A DNA stretch of 64,000 bases from JBLWXV01 sp048267245 (lineage in GTDB: Bacteria; Bdellovibrionota; Bacteriovoracia; Bacteriovoracales; Bacteriovoracaceae). The stretch covers positions 1,054,001 through 1,118,000 of the forward strand of contig JBLWXV010000002.1 of the NCBI GenBank assembly GCA_048267245.1, in the 5' to 3' direction. Each line of letters begins with the position of its first letter. Position 1 is the stretch's first letter. Shown here in pieces: positions 25,203 to 33,850 of this stretch. The notes under the pieces are model-generated. The model was not told the origin of the DNA. It was given only the letters and a program-made list of their open reading frames with translations, and did no database searches. Made by a program: the position numbers and the translations under genes.

Positions 25203-27227
25203 TTAAGCGGCCTGCTGTGTAGTTGTTTGCTTACTTCTCTTTTTCATTTTTGGCGTAATTAACTCGATCAAGTCTAGGATCAGGGCCGGTTTACCATCTC
25301 CTAAAATTGAACTTCCGGTGAAACCCTTTTGAGATTCAAGTTCGTGACCTAGTTTCTTAATTACTACCTGCTGCTGTCTAAAAATATCGTCAACCAGGAC
25401 AGCGAAATCTACTTTTTCATGGCGAATGACCATGGCGATTTCAGGCGAGTTGCCTCTTTCTTCTTCAGGTTTGGTGCGCTTCAATACCTCTGAGAGTCTA
25501 AATGCTGGTATGACTTCGCCACGAAGAACTAGGCAACCACCCACACTGTTGACCTCTTTGAGGTTTTCTTGGGTCACTTGTAGAGTCTCGTGTACTTGTG
25601 ACAGAGGAATAACGAGCTTTTCGTTGGCCACACCGACAACAAGGCCGTCGATAATGGCCATCGTTAGAGGCAGTGAGAGTTTAAAGAGTGAGCCTTTTCC
25701 AAGTTCTGAACGAAGAATAACTTCCCCGCCAATCTTTCTGACGTTGGTTCTCACCACGTCCATGCCAACACCGCGGCCTGAAATCTCACTGACTTGATCT
25801 TTGGTTGAAAAACCAGGGTGAAAAATCAACTCGCAAAGTTCTTGATTACTTAGAGTCTCATTGCCTTTGAGAATACCCTTGGCAATTGCCTTCTCTCTAA
25901 GGCGAACAGGGTCTATCCCCGCGCCATCATCTCCAATTTCAATAATGAGGTTATTGCCCTCATGGAAGGAATCAATATAGATATTTCCAGTTGGACTCTT
26001 ACCCTTAGATACTCTGTCCTCACTAGACTCCACGCCATGATCGACGGCGTTTCTTATGATGTGTACCAGTGGATCTGAGAGTTGCTCAAGAATCGTCTTA
26101 TCAACCTCAGTTTCTTCACCGGCGAGGTGTAAGTTTACTTTCTTATCTAGTGCCTTACTCGTATCTCTGACAATGCGGTTGAGCTTTGAGAATGTAGTTT
26201 TAAGTGGAACCATTCTCATGCGCATTGAGATATCTTGGATTTCTTTACAAATCTTTCCCAGGTGCCCAAGTTCTTTGTTTAAGAGCTCTGGCGAACTTTG
26301 GCCTTGATGCTCCATTAGTACCGTTTGAAGAATGACGAGTTCTCCAACATAGTTGTTGAGTAGTTCAATTCTTGAAAGGGCCACGCGAATACTTTCGTCT
26401 TCAACTGCGGCACCTTTGGCCTTGGCCTTGGCCTTTGCTGCGGCCGGCGCCTCAGCTTTTACCTCTGGCACTGGAGTAAGTGTGGCCTCTTTTGGAGTAG
26501 GGGCCGACATAATTTCTTTATTATTTTCAGCGAGCATGCGATCGATATCTTCCCAACTATAGGATTCTTCTCCATCGCTAAAGCTTTGTTGCTCATTTCC
26601 TGGGCGAGCGCTGTTCTCACTAGGGTGAGCAAATTGTAGAACGCCAGAATCTGGGACAACTTCTTGAGAGTCTGAGCTATTGTGAAATTCTTCGAAGTCC
26701 TCAGCGCTTGGAAGATCTTGTGCTTCCATCTCTTCATCGCTGGCTTCGCTCTCGCTCGTTTCACTTTTTGATACTTCGAGGTCATCTTGAATTTGTGCTT
26801 CTTCAGAACTCTTAACCGAACTTTCAACAGAACTTCCTAGATTGCCCTCTGCCGCTTGTTGCAGGCGAGGAATTAAACCTGAACAATCAAAGCTCGCTTC
26901 GATATCTTCGCGAAGACCGCTGATCATTTCTCTGAGTTGATCACCAGATTGCAAGAGGAGACTGACAATCTCATCATTGATGGCCACTTCGCCATTTTTA
27001 AGTTTGAGGATAAGATTTTCAAACTCATGGGTAAACTCGGCAACTTGGCCAAACCCAACTGCCCTAGAAGTTCCCTTAAGATTGTGGGCCAATCTAAAAA
27101 TGAGGTCCCAAATCTCAGGCGTACTTCCTGAGGTTTCCAGTTCTAGAAATGACTCTTCACACTCATCAAGAAGGGCCACTGCTTCGTCTAGAAAATCTTT
27201 TTTGAGTTCCAGTTCAAAATCGTCCAT
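25203..27227 (-). CDS. cheA: Chemotaxis histidine kinase CheA
   Basis: The 674-residue kinase has an N-terminal HPt domain with His48 in LAHNLKGTSRAVGF. An acidic linker runs to about residue 260 in the place of a P2 domain and includes an AKAKAKAKG stretch. Dimerisation helices, the ATPase domain (N-box HIIRNAVDHGVE near 385-397, G-box GRGVGMDVV near 480) and a CheW-like domain at the end follow. It phosphorylates receivers in response to MCPs. No classical CheY-binding P2 domain is obvious, in line with the absence of a cheY gene here. It is the first gene of the operon. Confidence 0.95.
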   Translation of the reverse strand: MDDFELELKKDFLDEAVALLDECEESFLELETSGSTPEIWDLIFRLAHNLKGTSRAVGFGQVAEFTHEFENLILKLKNGEVAINDEIVSLLLQSGDQLREMISGLREDIEASFDCSGLIPRLQQAAEGNLGSSVESSVKSSEEAQIQDDLEVSKSETSESEASDEEMEAQDLPSAEDFEEFHNSSDSQEVVPDSGVLQFAHPSENSARPGNEQQSFSDGEESYSWEDIDRMLAENNKEIMSAPTPKEATLTPVPEVKAEAPAAAKAKAKAKGAAVEDESIRVALSRIELLNNYVGELVILQTVLMEHQGQSSPELLNKELGHLGKICKEIQDISMRMRMVPLKTTFSKLNRIVRDTSKALDKKVNLHLAGEETEVDKTILEQLSDPLVHIIRNAVDHGVESSEDRVSKGKSPTGNIYIDSFHEGNNLIIEIGDDGAGIDPVRLREKAIAKGILKGNETLSNQELCELIFHPGFSTKDQVSEISGRGVGMDVVRTNVRKIGGEVILRSELGKGSLFKLSLPLTMAIIDGLVVGVANEKLVIPLSQVHETLQVTQENLKEVNSVGGCLVLRGEVIPAFRLSEVLKRTKPEEERGNSPEIAMVIRHEKVDFAVLVDDIFRQQQVVIKKLGHELESQKGFTGSSILGDGKPALILDLIELITPKMKKRSKQTTTQQAA

Positions 27228-27281
27228 TGTTCACCTAAATGCTCTAAATAACTTAAGTTTCGAGACTTATTGCTACATGGC

Positions 27282-27308
27282 TTCTCGGTATATTATAATT
27301 CTCTCTTA
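27282..27308 (-). promoter_or_regulatory. Sigma-28 (FliA)-like promoter candidate upstream of cheA
   Basis: On the minus strand TAAGAGAG (27308-27301), an 11-base spacer and ACCGAGAA (27289-27282) resemble the flagellar sigma-28 consensus TAAAGTTT-N11-GCCGATAA in spacing and in the CCGA-AA core. It lies 55 bases before cheA. The match is partial. Confidence 0.35.
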
Positions 27309-27375
27309 ATGCTGCTCGTTATCATATGACGACAGTCTATTGACTGCATAAACTGTTGTTTAGTGTTCGTTAACC

Positions 27376-27404
27376 TTCTAATTTTAGGTGATTTATTCTA
27401 TAAT
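27376..27404 (+). promoter_or_regulatory. Possible sigma-70-type promoter of the AraC-family gene
   Basis: A perfect TATAAT is at 27399-27404. A poor -35 candidate, TTCTAA (27376-27381), lies 17 bases upstream. The region is strongly A/T-rich and lies 61 bases before the TTG start of the regulator. Confidence 0.35.
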
Positions 27405-27465
27405 CTATTGATTTAATTGAGGATTTCTTAACATAAATTAATATTAGAATAATAAAGGGATTTCA

Positions 27466-28488
27466 TTGGAAATTGGCTCTCCCCACTCAGTAAGTACTAT
27501 TGGACTACGTGCCGTCCTGGTGGCGCTGGCCTCTACGCGCGGTCGCGTGAGCGAAATACTCAGTGCTGCAGGTATTGAGCGCAGTTTAGTCGATAATCCT
27601 GAAGGGAGAATGGCGCTCAATTCCCTAGGACAATTCTTTCACGAGGCAAGCCTCGACTTAAGAGACCCTCTCGTGGGCCTTCATATGGCCGCACTTATTC
27701 CCTTTGGCACTCATCAGATGAGTGACTACTTGCTCTCGAGTAGTCCAACCCTAGGAGAGGGTCTCAATCGCTTTATTAAGTATTTTCCTATTCTTCATCA
27801 AGAGATGAGTTGGGTTCTTCGCCACGAGGGAAATAGAGCTGTGCTTGAGTTGCAACTCTTTGATGAGAGACTCTACGATAGACAGATTGTCGAGTACGAA
27901 GTCTCCCTGCTCCTGGCGCGCCTGCGCTCGGCTTCGCAAAAAGAGATTGAAATTGTAGATGTCCACTTTAAGCACAGTCCGGCCGCCGATGCTGAGCTCT
28001 ATATCAAGGGGCTTGGAACGACTGTACATTTTAAGAAACCACAAAATTTAATTCTGCTTGATTCTCAAGCTCTGCTCATGAGTTGTGTTGAGAGCAATTC
28101 TCACTTATCTGACCTCCTGCTTCGAAGTGCCGAAGAGAAACTTCAGAGCTTACCCAGTGATGACGAGAGGACTGATCCAATCGTCGAAAAATGTGATCGC
28201 TTCCTTCGAGAGCACCTCAAAGATGGTCAGGCAACGATTGAGGAACTTTCAAAATATATGGGAATGAGCCCAAGGACTTTACAGCGAAAACTCTCTGAAC
28301 TTGGAGTTTCGTTTTCGGATATTCTTCAGGAGACGAGATTTCAAGTGAGCCAGAACCTGCTCTCAGACAATTCTCTCTCCCTTGCTGAAGTTGCCTTTCT
28401 CACCGGGTTTTCTGAAGCAAGCGCCTTTCACCGCGCCTTTAAGAAGTGGACGGGTGTTACACCAGTGCAGTGGCGCAAAGATAATTAA
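27466..28488 (+). CDS. AraC-family transcriptional regulator
   Basis: The 340-residue protein has an N-terminal ligand/dimerisation domain of the arabinose-binding-like type (PF12625-like; GLHMAALIPFGTHQMSDYLL). The C-terminal AraC DNA-binding domain has two helix-turn-helices: TIEELSKYMGMSPRTLQRKL and SLAEVAFLTGFSEASAFHRA, ending FKKWTGVTPVQWR. A TTG start at 27466 is used because AAAGGGA sits five bases ahead and no ATG fits. The gene is divergent from cheA, so it could control the chemosensory operon. Its stop shares TTAA with the next gene. Confidence 0.88.
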   Translation: MEIGSPHSVSTIGLRAVLVALASTRGRVSEILSAAGIERSLVDNPEGRMALNSLGQFFHEASLDLRDPLVGLHMAALIPFGTHQMSDYLLSSSPTLGEGLNRFIKYFPILHQEMSWVLRHEGNRAVLELQLFDERLYDRQIVEYEVSLLLARLRSASQKEIEIVDVHFKHSPAADAELYIKGLGTTVHFKKPQNLILLDSQALLMSCVESNSHLSDLLLRSAEEKLQSLPSDDERTDPIVEKCDRFLREHLKDGQATIEELSKYMGMSPRTLQRKLSELGVSFSDILQETRFQVSQNLLSDNSLSLAEVAFLTGFSEASAFHRAFKKWTGVTPVQWRKDN

Positions 28489-28937
28489 GAGCGCTCTTTT
28501 AGATTTCTGTAGGCTTCACTTAGCTTGCGATTGGCCTCTTTGAGCTCCTGATTTTTTTGGTGAAGCTTATTATAGAGGTGAATCTTATTGAGTAAGCGGT
28601 GCTCATCAATAGGCTTTGTGAGGTAATCAAAAGCACCAAGGCGATAGCCTCTGGCCTCAAATTCATCTGACTTAAAATAGGCCGTGAGGAAGATAAGTGG
28701 AACTTCTTTGAACTTCTCACTCTCAGCGACGATATTGGCAAATTCAAATCCATTCATCTCAGGCATTTGAATATCAACTAAGATGAGATCAATTGCGTGC
28801 TCTTCAAGCAGTGTGAGGCCTTCTTTACCCGAGGAAGCTTGAAAGATTTCTAGCCCGGATACTTGTTCAAGAATGCACTGAAGAGTGTAGAGATTATTGA
28901 GATTGTCATCGATGATGAGGATATTGAGCGGCGACAT
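28485..28937 (-). CDS. Receiver protein with a C-terminal coiled coil
   Basis: The 150-residue protein is a receiver (residues 3-122; Asp10/11, phospho-acceptor Asp55 in LILVDIQMP, Thr85, Lys108 in DYLTKP) followed by a short coiled coil (QKNQELKEANRKLSEAYRNL). This is the arrangement seen at the N-terminus of adaptor and multidomain regulators, but here the protein ends after the coil. It may dimerise or dock on the neighbouring kinase. It lies between the AraC gene and the divergent hybrid kinase at 29.1 kb, which is a likely partner. Confidence 0.86.
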   Translation of the reverse strand: MSPLNILIIDDNLNNLYTLQCILEQVSGLEIFQASSGKEGLTLLEEHAIDLILVDIQMPEMNGFEFANIVAESEKFKEVPLIFLTAYFKSDEFEARGYRLGAFDYLTKPIDEHRLLNKIHLYNKLHQKNQELKEANRKLSEAYRNLKERS

Positions 28938-29118
28938 ACTTCCTACTTTTAAACTAATCGTTCTCTGTTGATTGTACTATCACTTGGACGACATTTATTG
29001 ACAATTTACGCCACAATTTAAATTAAGGGTCCAATTTGTAAATAATTTCGATAGAATTGTAAAGCGACATTAAGGATTCGCCTATTGGGCGGCGGGCTAA
29101 TTATCGATTTAGGTGTTT

Positions 29119-31050
29119 ATGTTTCACTCTTTGGCAAAGACATTGATTGCTAAGATTTTGATCGTCAGTGGTTTGGTCACACTACTGATGGTGGGTGCCC
29201 AGCTCTATAGCGAGTACAAAGTTGAGATCACTGGAATTGATAAGAGCTTTCACCAAATCGAAAAGGGATTCCTACCCAGTCTTGAGCAGAGTATTTGGAA
29301 TTTTGATACTAATCAGATTCACTTTCTCCTAGATGGAATTCTCTCCCTCGCAGAGGTGAGCTCCCTCGAACTCACTGGGCCCGATCTAGAGACTATTAAA
29401 AAAGGTGAGCCCAGCTCTATTGGACAGGAGATTTCTTTTTCAAAGAAGCTCTACTTTGGTCGCGACCACACTTACCTTGGTGAATTAAAAGTTTACTCTG
29501 ATATTGGACGCGTCCTCTCAAAGCTTCGAGATAAGCTTCTCATTATCTTTATCACTCAATTTATTAAGACCTGTATTGTTACGGTCTTTCTCTATCTCAT
29601 TTTTTCAAGCTCTGTTAATCATCCTCTCAGTGAGATTGTTGGACACGTAAGACTCATCGGTCAGCGCGGAGTAGACCGCGTGGACAACCTAATTTTAAGA
29701 CCTCAATTTGCTCGAGAGTTTCATGAACTCGCTCAGATGATTAACGAAATGAGGCAGACCATTGCTCGCTCTTACTCGTTGATGGAAGAAAATAATATCC
29801 AGCTTGAAAGTCAGCGCAAGGAGCTTGAAAAGTACAAGGATCGACTTGAAGAGTTGGTTGAAAAAAAGACAAAGCAATACCACGAGGCGATGGAAAATGC
29901 TGAACGCGCCAATCGCGCAAAGAGTATGTTTATTTCAAATATGTCCCATGAACTGCGCACGCCACTCAACTCAATCATTCTTTTGTCAAATCTTCTAAAG
30001 AAAAACAGACAAGAGAACCTCTCTGCCGAGGATGTGAAGAAGGCCGAGATTATCAATAGTGCCGGTAGCGATTTGCTCACGCTTATTAATGAAATCCTCG
30101 ATATCTCAAAGATTGAAGCCAACAAAATGAAAGTGGTTCTCGAGTCGGTGGATGTGGATAAGCTTGGTGAAGACGTTTTTGAGATGTTTAAACCAGAAAT
30201 TGAGGCCAAGGGGCTAGAGGGCGTGCTTGAGATAGATGCTAAAAATAGTGTTTATACCGATCGTTCTCGCACCTCTCAAATTCTCAAAAACCTCCTCTCA
30301 AATGCCATTAAGTTTACGAAGAAGGGGCAAATAAAACTCTCAATTAAGGACAACGGTCCAGAGAGTGTTTTGATTGAAGTTTCCGATACCGGACGCGGAA
30401 TTTCTGAAGATAAATTGGAATTGATTTTTAATCGCTTTGAGCAAGCTGATTCTTCAATTCTTAACGGTCCAGGCGGAACAGGACTTGGACTCTATATCTC
30501 GAAAAGTATTGCCAAAATGCTTGGCAGTCAATTGAAGGTGACCTCTACCCTTGGTAAGGGGAGTACATTTTCACTCAACTTAAATTCCCTTAAAAAAGAA
30601 GCTGATGATGAAGAAAGTCTTAAAAATCCAACTCAGGCCCACGAGCCTGAATCAATTGGGGCCGAGCAAGTACTAAGTGGTAAAGTTCTCTTTGTGGCCG
30701 ATGATGATGAGCGAAATCTCTTTTCTTTAAAAGAAGTGCTCGAAGACTCTGGGGCCAATGTTCACCTTTTTAGAAATGGGATTGAGTTGCTGGCAGGTTT
30801 AGAAAATGGTCATAGCGTTGATTACATTATTCTCGATATGATGATGCCTAAAATGAACGGTATGGAAGTTTTAAAGCATCTTCGCAGTAGTGAGACTCTC
30901 TCTCGTATACCTACGATCGTTCTCACGGCCAGTATTGATCCGGAAATAAAAGCAGACTCAATGAATTTGGGAGCGTCTGGCTACCTTCATAAACCGGTGC
31001 GGCTCAGAGATATTGTAAATGCCGTTGGCGATATAGAATCTCGTACTTAG
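29119..31050 (+). CDS. Hybrid sensor histidine kinase
   Basis: The 643-residue protein has two membrane helices (about residues 8-28 and 140-162) around a periplasmic sensor, then a HAMP-like linker and a coiled coil. The kinase core has His277 in MSHELRTPLN, the N-box LKNLLSNAIKFT and GGTGLGLYIS. A C-terminal receiver follows, with phospho-acceptor Asp573 (ILDMMMP) and Lys in LHKP. It should pass phosphate to its own receiver and then onward through an HPt protein. ATG 29119 (AGGTG ahead) is chosen over a GTG six bases upstream. Confidence 0.9.
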   Translation: MFHSLAKTLIAKILIVSGLVTLLMVGAQLYSEYKVEITGIDKSFHQIEKGFLPSLEQSIWNFDTNQIHFLLDGILSLAEVSSLELTGPDLETIKKGEPSSIGQEISFSKKLYFGRDHTYLGELKVYSDIGRVLSKLRDKLLIIFITQFIKTCIVTVFLYLIFSSSVNHPLSEIVGHVRLIGQRGVDRVDNLILRPQFAREFHELAQMINEMRQTIARSYSLMEENNIQLESQRKELEKYKDRLEELVEKKTKQYHEAMENAERANRAKSMFISNMSHELRTPLNSIILLSNLLKKNRQENLSAEDVKKAEIINSAGSDLLTLINEILDISKIEANKMKVVLESVDVDKLGEDVFEMFKPEIEAKGLEGVLEIDAKNSVYTDRSRTSQILKNLLSNAIKFTKKGQIKLSIKDNGPESVLIEVSDTGRGISEDKLELIFNRFEQADSSILNGPGGTGLGLYISKSIAKMLGSQLKVTSTLGKGSTFSLNLNSLKKEADDEESLKNPTQAHEPESIGAEQVLSGKVLFVADDDERNLFSLKEVLEDSGANVHLFRNGIELLAGLENGHSVDYIILDMMMPKMNGMEVLKHLRSSETLSRIPTIVLTASIDPEIKADSMNLGASGYLHKPVRLRDIVNAVGDIESRT

Positions 31051-31051
31051 C

Positions 31052-31082
31052 CAAAAAAAAAGGCCCAGCGAACTGGGCCTTT
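31052..31082 (-). terminator. Intrinsic terminator of ald
   Basis: AAAGGCCCAG (31059-31068) pairs with CTGGGCCTTT (31073-31082) around CGAA. On the minus strand the stem is followed by a run of eight or more T residues, so it ends alanine dehydrogenase transcription. It may also act weakly on the hybrid-kinase transcript. Confidence 0.92.
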
Positions 31083-31088
31083 ATCAGA

Positions 31089-32195
31089 TTACAATTTAAG
31101 CGGAGTGTAGGGAAGATCGAGATCTTTTGCTACTTGCTCGTATACGAGTCCACCCTTGTGGATGTTGATCCCCTTGGCAAAGGCAGGATCTTTCTGAGCA
31201 GCTTCTAGTGGTCCCATGGCCGCAATCATGCGCGCATACTTAAGGGTCACGTTGGTAAGCGCGTAGGTTGATGTTCTCGCAACTGCTCCTGGCATATTGG
31301 CCACACAGTAGTGAACGACGCCATCGACTTCAAACGTTGGGTTTTGGTGAGTTGTCGGGCGACAAGTTTCGATACAACCACCTTGGTCAACGGCGATGTC
31401 AACGACTACCGAGCCCTTTTCCATTTTAGAGATCATTTCGCGAGTCACAAGTTTTGGGGCCTTAGCACCAGGAACGAGAACTGCACCAATAACGAGATCA
31501 CTTGAAAGAACAGAGGACTCGATATTTTCAATATTTGAAAAGAGCGTCGTAATGCGGTTATCAAAGAGGTCATCTAGTTCGGCCAGACGCTTTGTTGAAA
31601 GGTCGATTGCCGTTACGTCAGCGCCCATACCCATGGCCATTTTAATGGCGTTGGTTCCGGCCACACCGCAACCAATGACTGTTACCTTGGCGCGCTTAGT
31701 TCCTGGTACACCACCAAGAAGAACGCCCTTGCCGCCGTGATCAAGTTGGAGGCATGAAGCGCCCACTTGCACAGACATTCTGCCAGCAACTTCTGACATT
31801 GGAACGAGTAGGGGAAGACTGCCATCAGCAGGCTGAATTGTCTCATAGGCGATCGCCGTACAGCCTGACTTCATAAGTCCTTCTGTTTGTGGCTTATCGG
31901 CCGCAAGGTGAAGGTAGGTATAGAGGATGTGATGAGGGCGAAGCATTTCGATTTCGACCGCTTGAGGTTCTTTTACTTTTACGATCATCGTCGCAGTTTC
32001 AAAAACACTCGCAGCAGTTGGAAGAATCTTCGCTCCGGCCTTAATATAGTCATCATCAGAGAGACCAATTCCAAGCCCGGCCTTAGTTTCTACATAGACT
32101 TCGTGACCATCGTGAACTAGCTGGCGAACGCCACCAGGCACGAGACCAACGCGATTTTCATTGTTTTTAATTTCCTTGGGTACACCAATTTTCAT
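31089..32195 (-). CDS. ald: Alanine dehydrogenase
   Basis: The 368-residue enzyme begins MKIGVPKEIKNNENRVGLVP. It has the Ald signatures: substrate-binding Lys in VKVKEPQ, catalytic His in LYTYLHLAAD, the nucleotide-binding GCGVAGTNAIKMA, and VDIAVDQGGCIE. It converts L-alanine to pyruvate and ammonia with NAD, allowing alanine to be used as carbon and nitrogen source. Start 32195 is chosen because GGAGGAGAGG lies just upstream; an in-frame ATG 24 bases earlier gives a non-family extension. The gene has its own terminator. Confidence 0.96.
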   Translation of the reverse strand: MKIGVPKEIKNNENRVGLVPGGVRQLVHDGHEVYVETKAGLGIGLSDDDYIKAGAKILPTAASVFETATMIVKVKEPQAVEIEMLRPHHILYTYLHLAADKPQTEGLMKSGCTAIAYETIQPADGSLPLLVPMSEVAGRMSVQVGASCLQLDHGGKGVLLGGVPGTKRAKVTVIGCGVAGTNAIKMAMGMGADVTAIDLSTKRLAELDDLFDNRITTLFSNIENIESSVLSSDLVIGAVLVPGAKAPKLVTREMISKMEKGSVVVDIAVDQGGCIETCRPTTHQNPTFEVDGVVHYCVANMPGAVARTSTYALTNVTLKYARMIAAMGPLEAAQKDPAFAKGINIHKGGLVYEQVAKDLDLPYTPLKL

Positions 32196-32315
32196 GGCCT
32201 CTCCTCCCTCAATAATCAATATGTCGTACTTGCCCCATTTATAGACTTGCAGTCATATTTTAGCGACTAAAAAATCTAATATATGTGAAATTCTTGCATG
32301 GCGTTTGGGATGAAA

Positions 32316-33122
32316 TTACTTAAGATTGGCAAGGAGAAGGGCGCTGATATTACCAAGACTCCCGGCGTTAATAGAGAGGATCCCCTCATCGTTACCTAGC
32401 TCGAGCAGACCGCCGGTGAGAATGGCAGCTCCACTGGGAATGAAGGTGAGTTCAATTGTGCGTGTGCCCTGTAATGTCTTCAAGTCGAGATTGATATTAA
32501 AGCTCGCGATGGCCGGTCCCGCACTGTAGAAATTGGTTCTGGTGATGGTGTATTCGAGACCATCGCATCGCTCTGCGTTTGAAAGTTGCTCGCGCTCCAC
32601 ACAACGCGACTCTAGATCCTTCATTGCCTCAATCATTGCCTTGGCCGCAAGCTTGCGCTCACTACTGGCGTTTAAGGTAGAGCTGCGAATCACACTTCCC
32701 ATAGTGGCGAGGTCGTTTTCGCAAATTTCTTTGGCGGAGGTCGTTCCAATCGTCAGGTTAGTGGGCGAGATGGGCGTGATTTCCGTTTTGATCTCCTGAC
32801 CAAGAGCGAGGTCGGCGACCACAGTGACTTTAAAGCTCGCGCGCTCATAGCTAAAGCGACAGGCAATTGCCCCAGAATTAAAATTGAGTGACTGCTTTCC
32901 AATTGCCGCGAGTTCGCCCTCGGCAGTGGTGCCCACAGTGAGGGCGGTATCATCGCTAAAATTCTCCAGGGCACTATAGAATTCTTCTAGCGTTAGCCCC
33001 CCAATATTTTGGAGGTTGCCCTTGATATCAACCTTCTGAATACGGGGATTGTCCACGTTACAGCTCGCCAGAAGTAGGCCAGTTAAAAAGGTGAGTAGGG
33101 GTTTTAGCGCTCTAGTTTTCAT
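32316..33122 (-). CDS. Lipoprotein of unknown function
   Basis: The 268-residue protein has a lipoprotein signal with lipobox LASC near residue 21. The mature part is Thr/Ser-rich with alternating hydrophobic residues, suggesting a beta-rich fold, plus one helical part (SSERKLAAKAMIEAMKDLES). Four further cysteines (in IACRF, KEICEN, SRCVE and ERCDG) could form disulfides. I recognise no family. It lacks a Shine-Dalgarno; a perfect TATAAT lies 11 bases before the ATG. Confidence 0.75.
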   Translation of the reverse strand: MKTRALKPLLTFLTGLLLASCNVDNPRIQKVDIKGNLQNIGGLTLEEFYSALENFSDDTALTVGTTAEGELAAIGKQSLNFNSGAIACRFSYERASFKVTVVADLALGQEIKTEITPISPTNLTIGTTSAKEICENDLATMGSVIRSSTLNASSERKLAAKAMIEAMKDLESRCVEREQLSNAERCDGLEYTITRTNFYSAGPAIASFNINLDLKTLQGTRTIELTFIPSGAAILTGGLLELGNDEGILSINAGSLGNISALLLANLK

Positions 33123-33133
33123 AAGTGGGCGCG

Positions 33134-33139
33134 ATTATA
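33134..33139 (-). promoter_or_regulatory. -10 element for a short-leader or leaderless lipoprotein transcript
   Basis: The minus strand reads TATAAT, ending 11 bases before ATG 33122. A good -35 element is not visible. The expected transcript start leaves a leader of only about four or five bases. Confidence 0.35.
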
Positions 33140-33195
33140 GGCCTGTTTGCCTGAGCGTGGCCTAGAGTGAGTAAAATTGACAGGGAAGGGCCAGG

Positions 33196-33230
33196 TGAGA
33201 CGCGATTTTATGCTACCCTCGGGCGTCTCA
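33196..33230. promoter_or_regulatory. Inverted repeat upstream of a secreted-protein gene
   Basis: TGAGACGC (33196-33203) and GCGTCTCA (33223-33230) form a perfect eight-base inverted repeat with a 19-base loop containing TATGCT. It ends 17 bases before ATG 33248 and could be an operator or a 5' leader hairpin. Confidence 0.4.
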
Positions 33231-33247
33231 TTCATTAGAGGTGATAG

Positions 33248-33820
33248 ATGAAAAACTCAGCAATGCTAGTGGCATTATTACTCTTTTCAAATGTCCTGAT
33301 GGCCCAGGAGCATGCAGCGGCAAAATTTAAAGTTGTCCTTGGCGCAGGGGAGCAGTCCTTTGATATTGAGGCCACCACTGCCCGTGAAGTAAATCTAAGA
33401 TGCAAAGAGTATGTCGACAGTAGCGTTCGAGATGTCTTTGGTGAGATCTCAGTTGAATCCTATAAAACCAAGCGTGTGGTTAAAAACCGTGCTACTCAGT
33501 GGTGGAAAAACCGCAATGAGATCTGCTCTGTGGTCGCTTCAAGTACACTCACTCTAGGTCTTCCCATTGGCACTCCATGGACTCATCTCATCCAGGGGTT
33601 GTTGCAAGATAGCTATGAATTTGTCTTTTATGGCAACACCAAAGGTGAAATTAAAAGACAGTGCGAAGCCTTCCTAGATAACCGCGCTGTACACGGACCC
33701 TTTGATGAAGCTGTGTACGGATATAACTTTGGAAAACTTCACTACGTCGAAACGCAGTCTTGGTGGACTGAGGTTGACGGCGAATTTTGCGACCTCGTCT
33801 TAGAATCACTCGTTGATTAA
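33248..33820 (+). CDS. Secreted protein of unknown function
   Basis: The 190-residue product has a signal peptide (MKNSAMLVALLLFSNVLMAQ). The mature part appears to hold two related halves: LRCKEYVDS followed by TQWWKNRNEICSVV in the first, and RQCEAFLDN followed by TQSWWTEVDGEFCDLV in the second. Each half contains two cysteines, probably a disulfide each, and the internal repeat suggests a duplication. AGGTG precedes ATG 33248. The gene stands alone between an inverted repeat and an intrinsic terminator. No family is recognised. Confidence 0.75.
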   Translation: MKNSAMLVALLLFSNVLMAQEHAAAKFKVVLGAGEQSFDIEATTAREVNLRCKEYVDSSVRDVFGEISVESYKTKRVVKNRATQWWKNRNEICSVVASSTLTLGLPIGTPWTHLIQGLLQDSYEFVFYGNTKGEIKRQCEAFLDNRAVHGPFDEAVYGYNFGKLHYVETQSWWTEVDGEFCDLVLESLVD

Positions 33821-33825
33821 TTATT

Positions 33826-33850
33826 AGGCCCTCTCAAGAGGGCCTTTTTT
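33826..33850 (+). terminator. Intrinsic terminator
   Basis: AGGCCCTC (33826-33833) pairs with GAGGGCCT (33838-33845) around TCAA, followed by six T residues. It ends the secreted-protein gene and sits just before the stop of the opposing operon. Confidence 0.93.
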
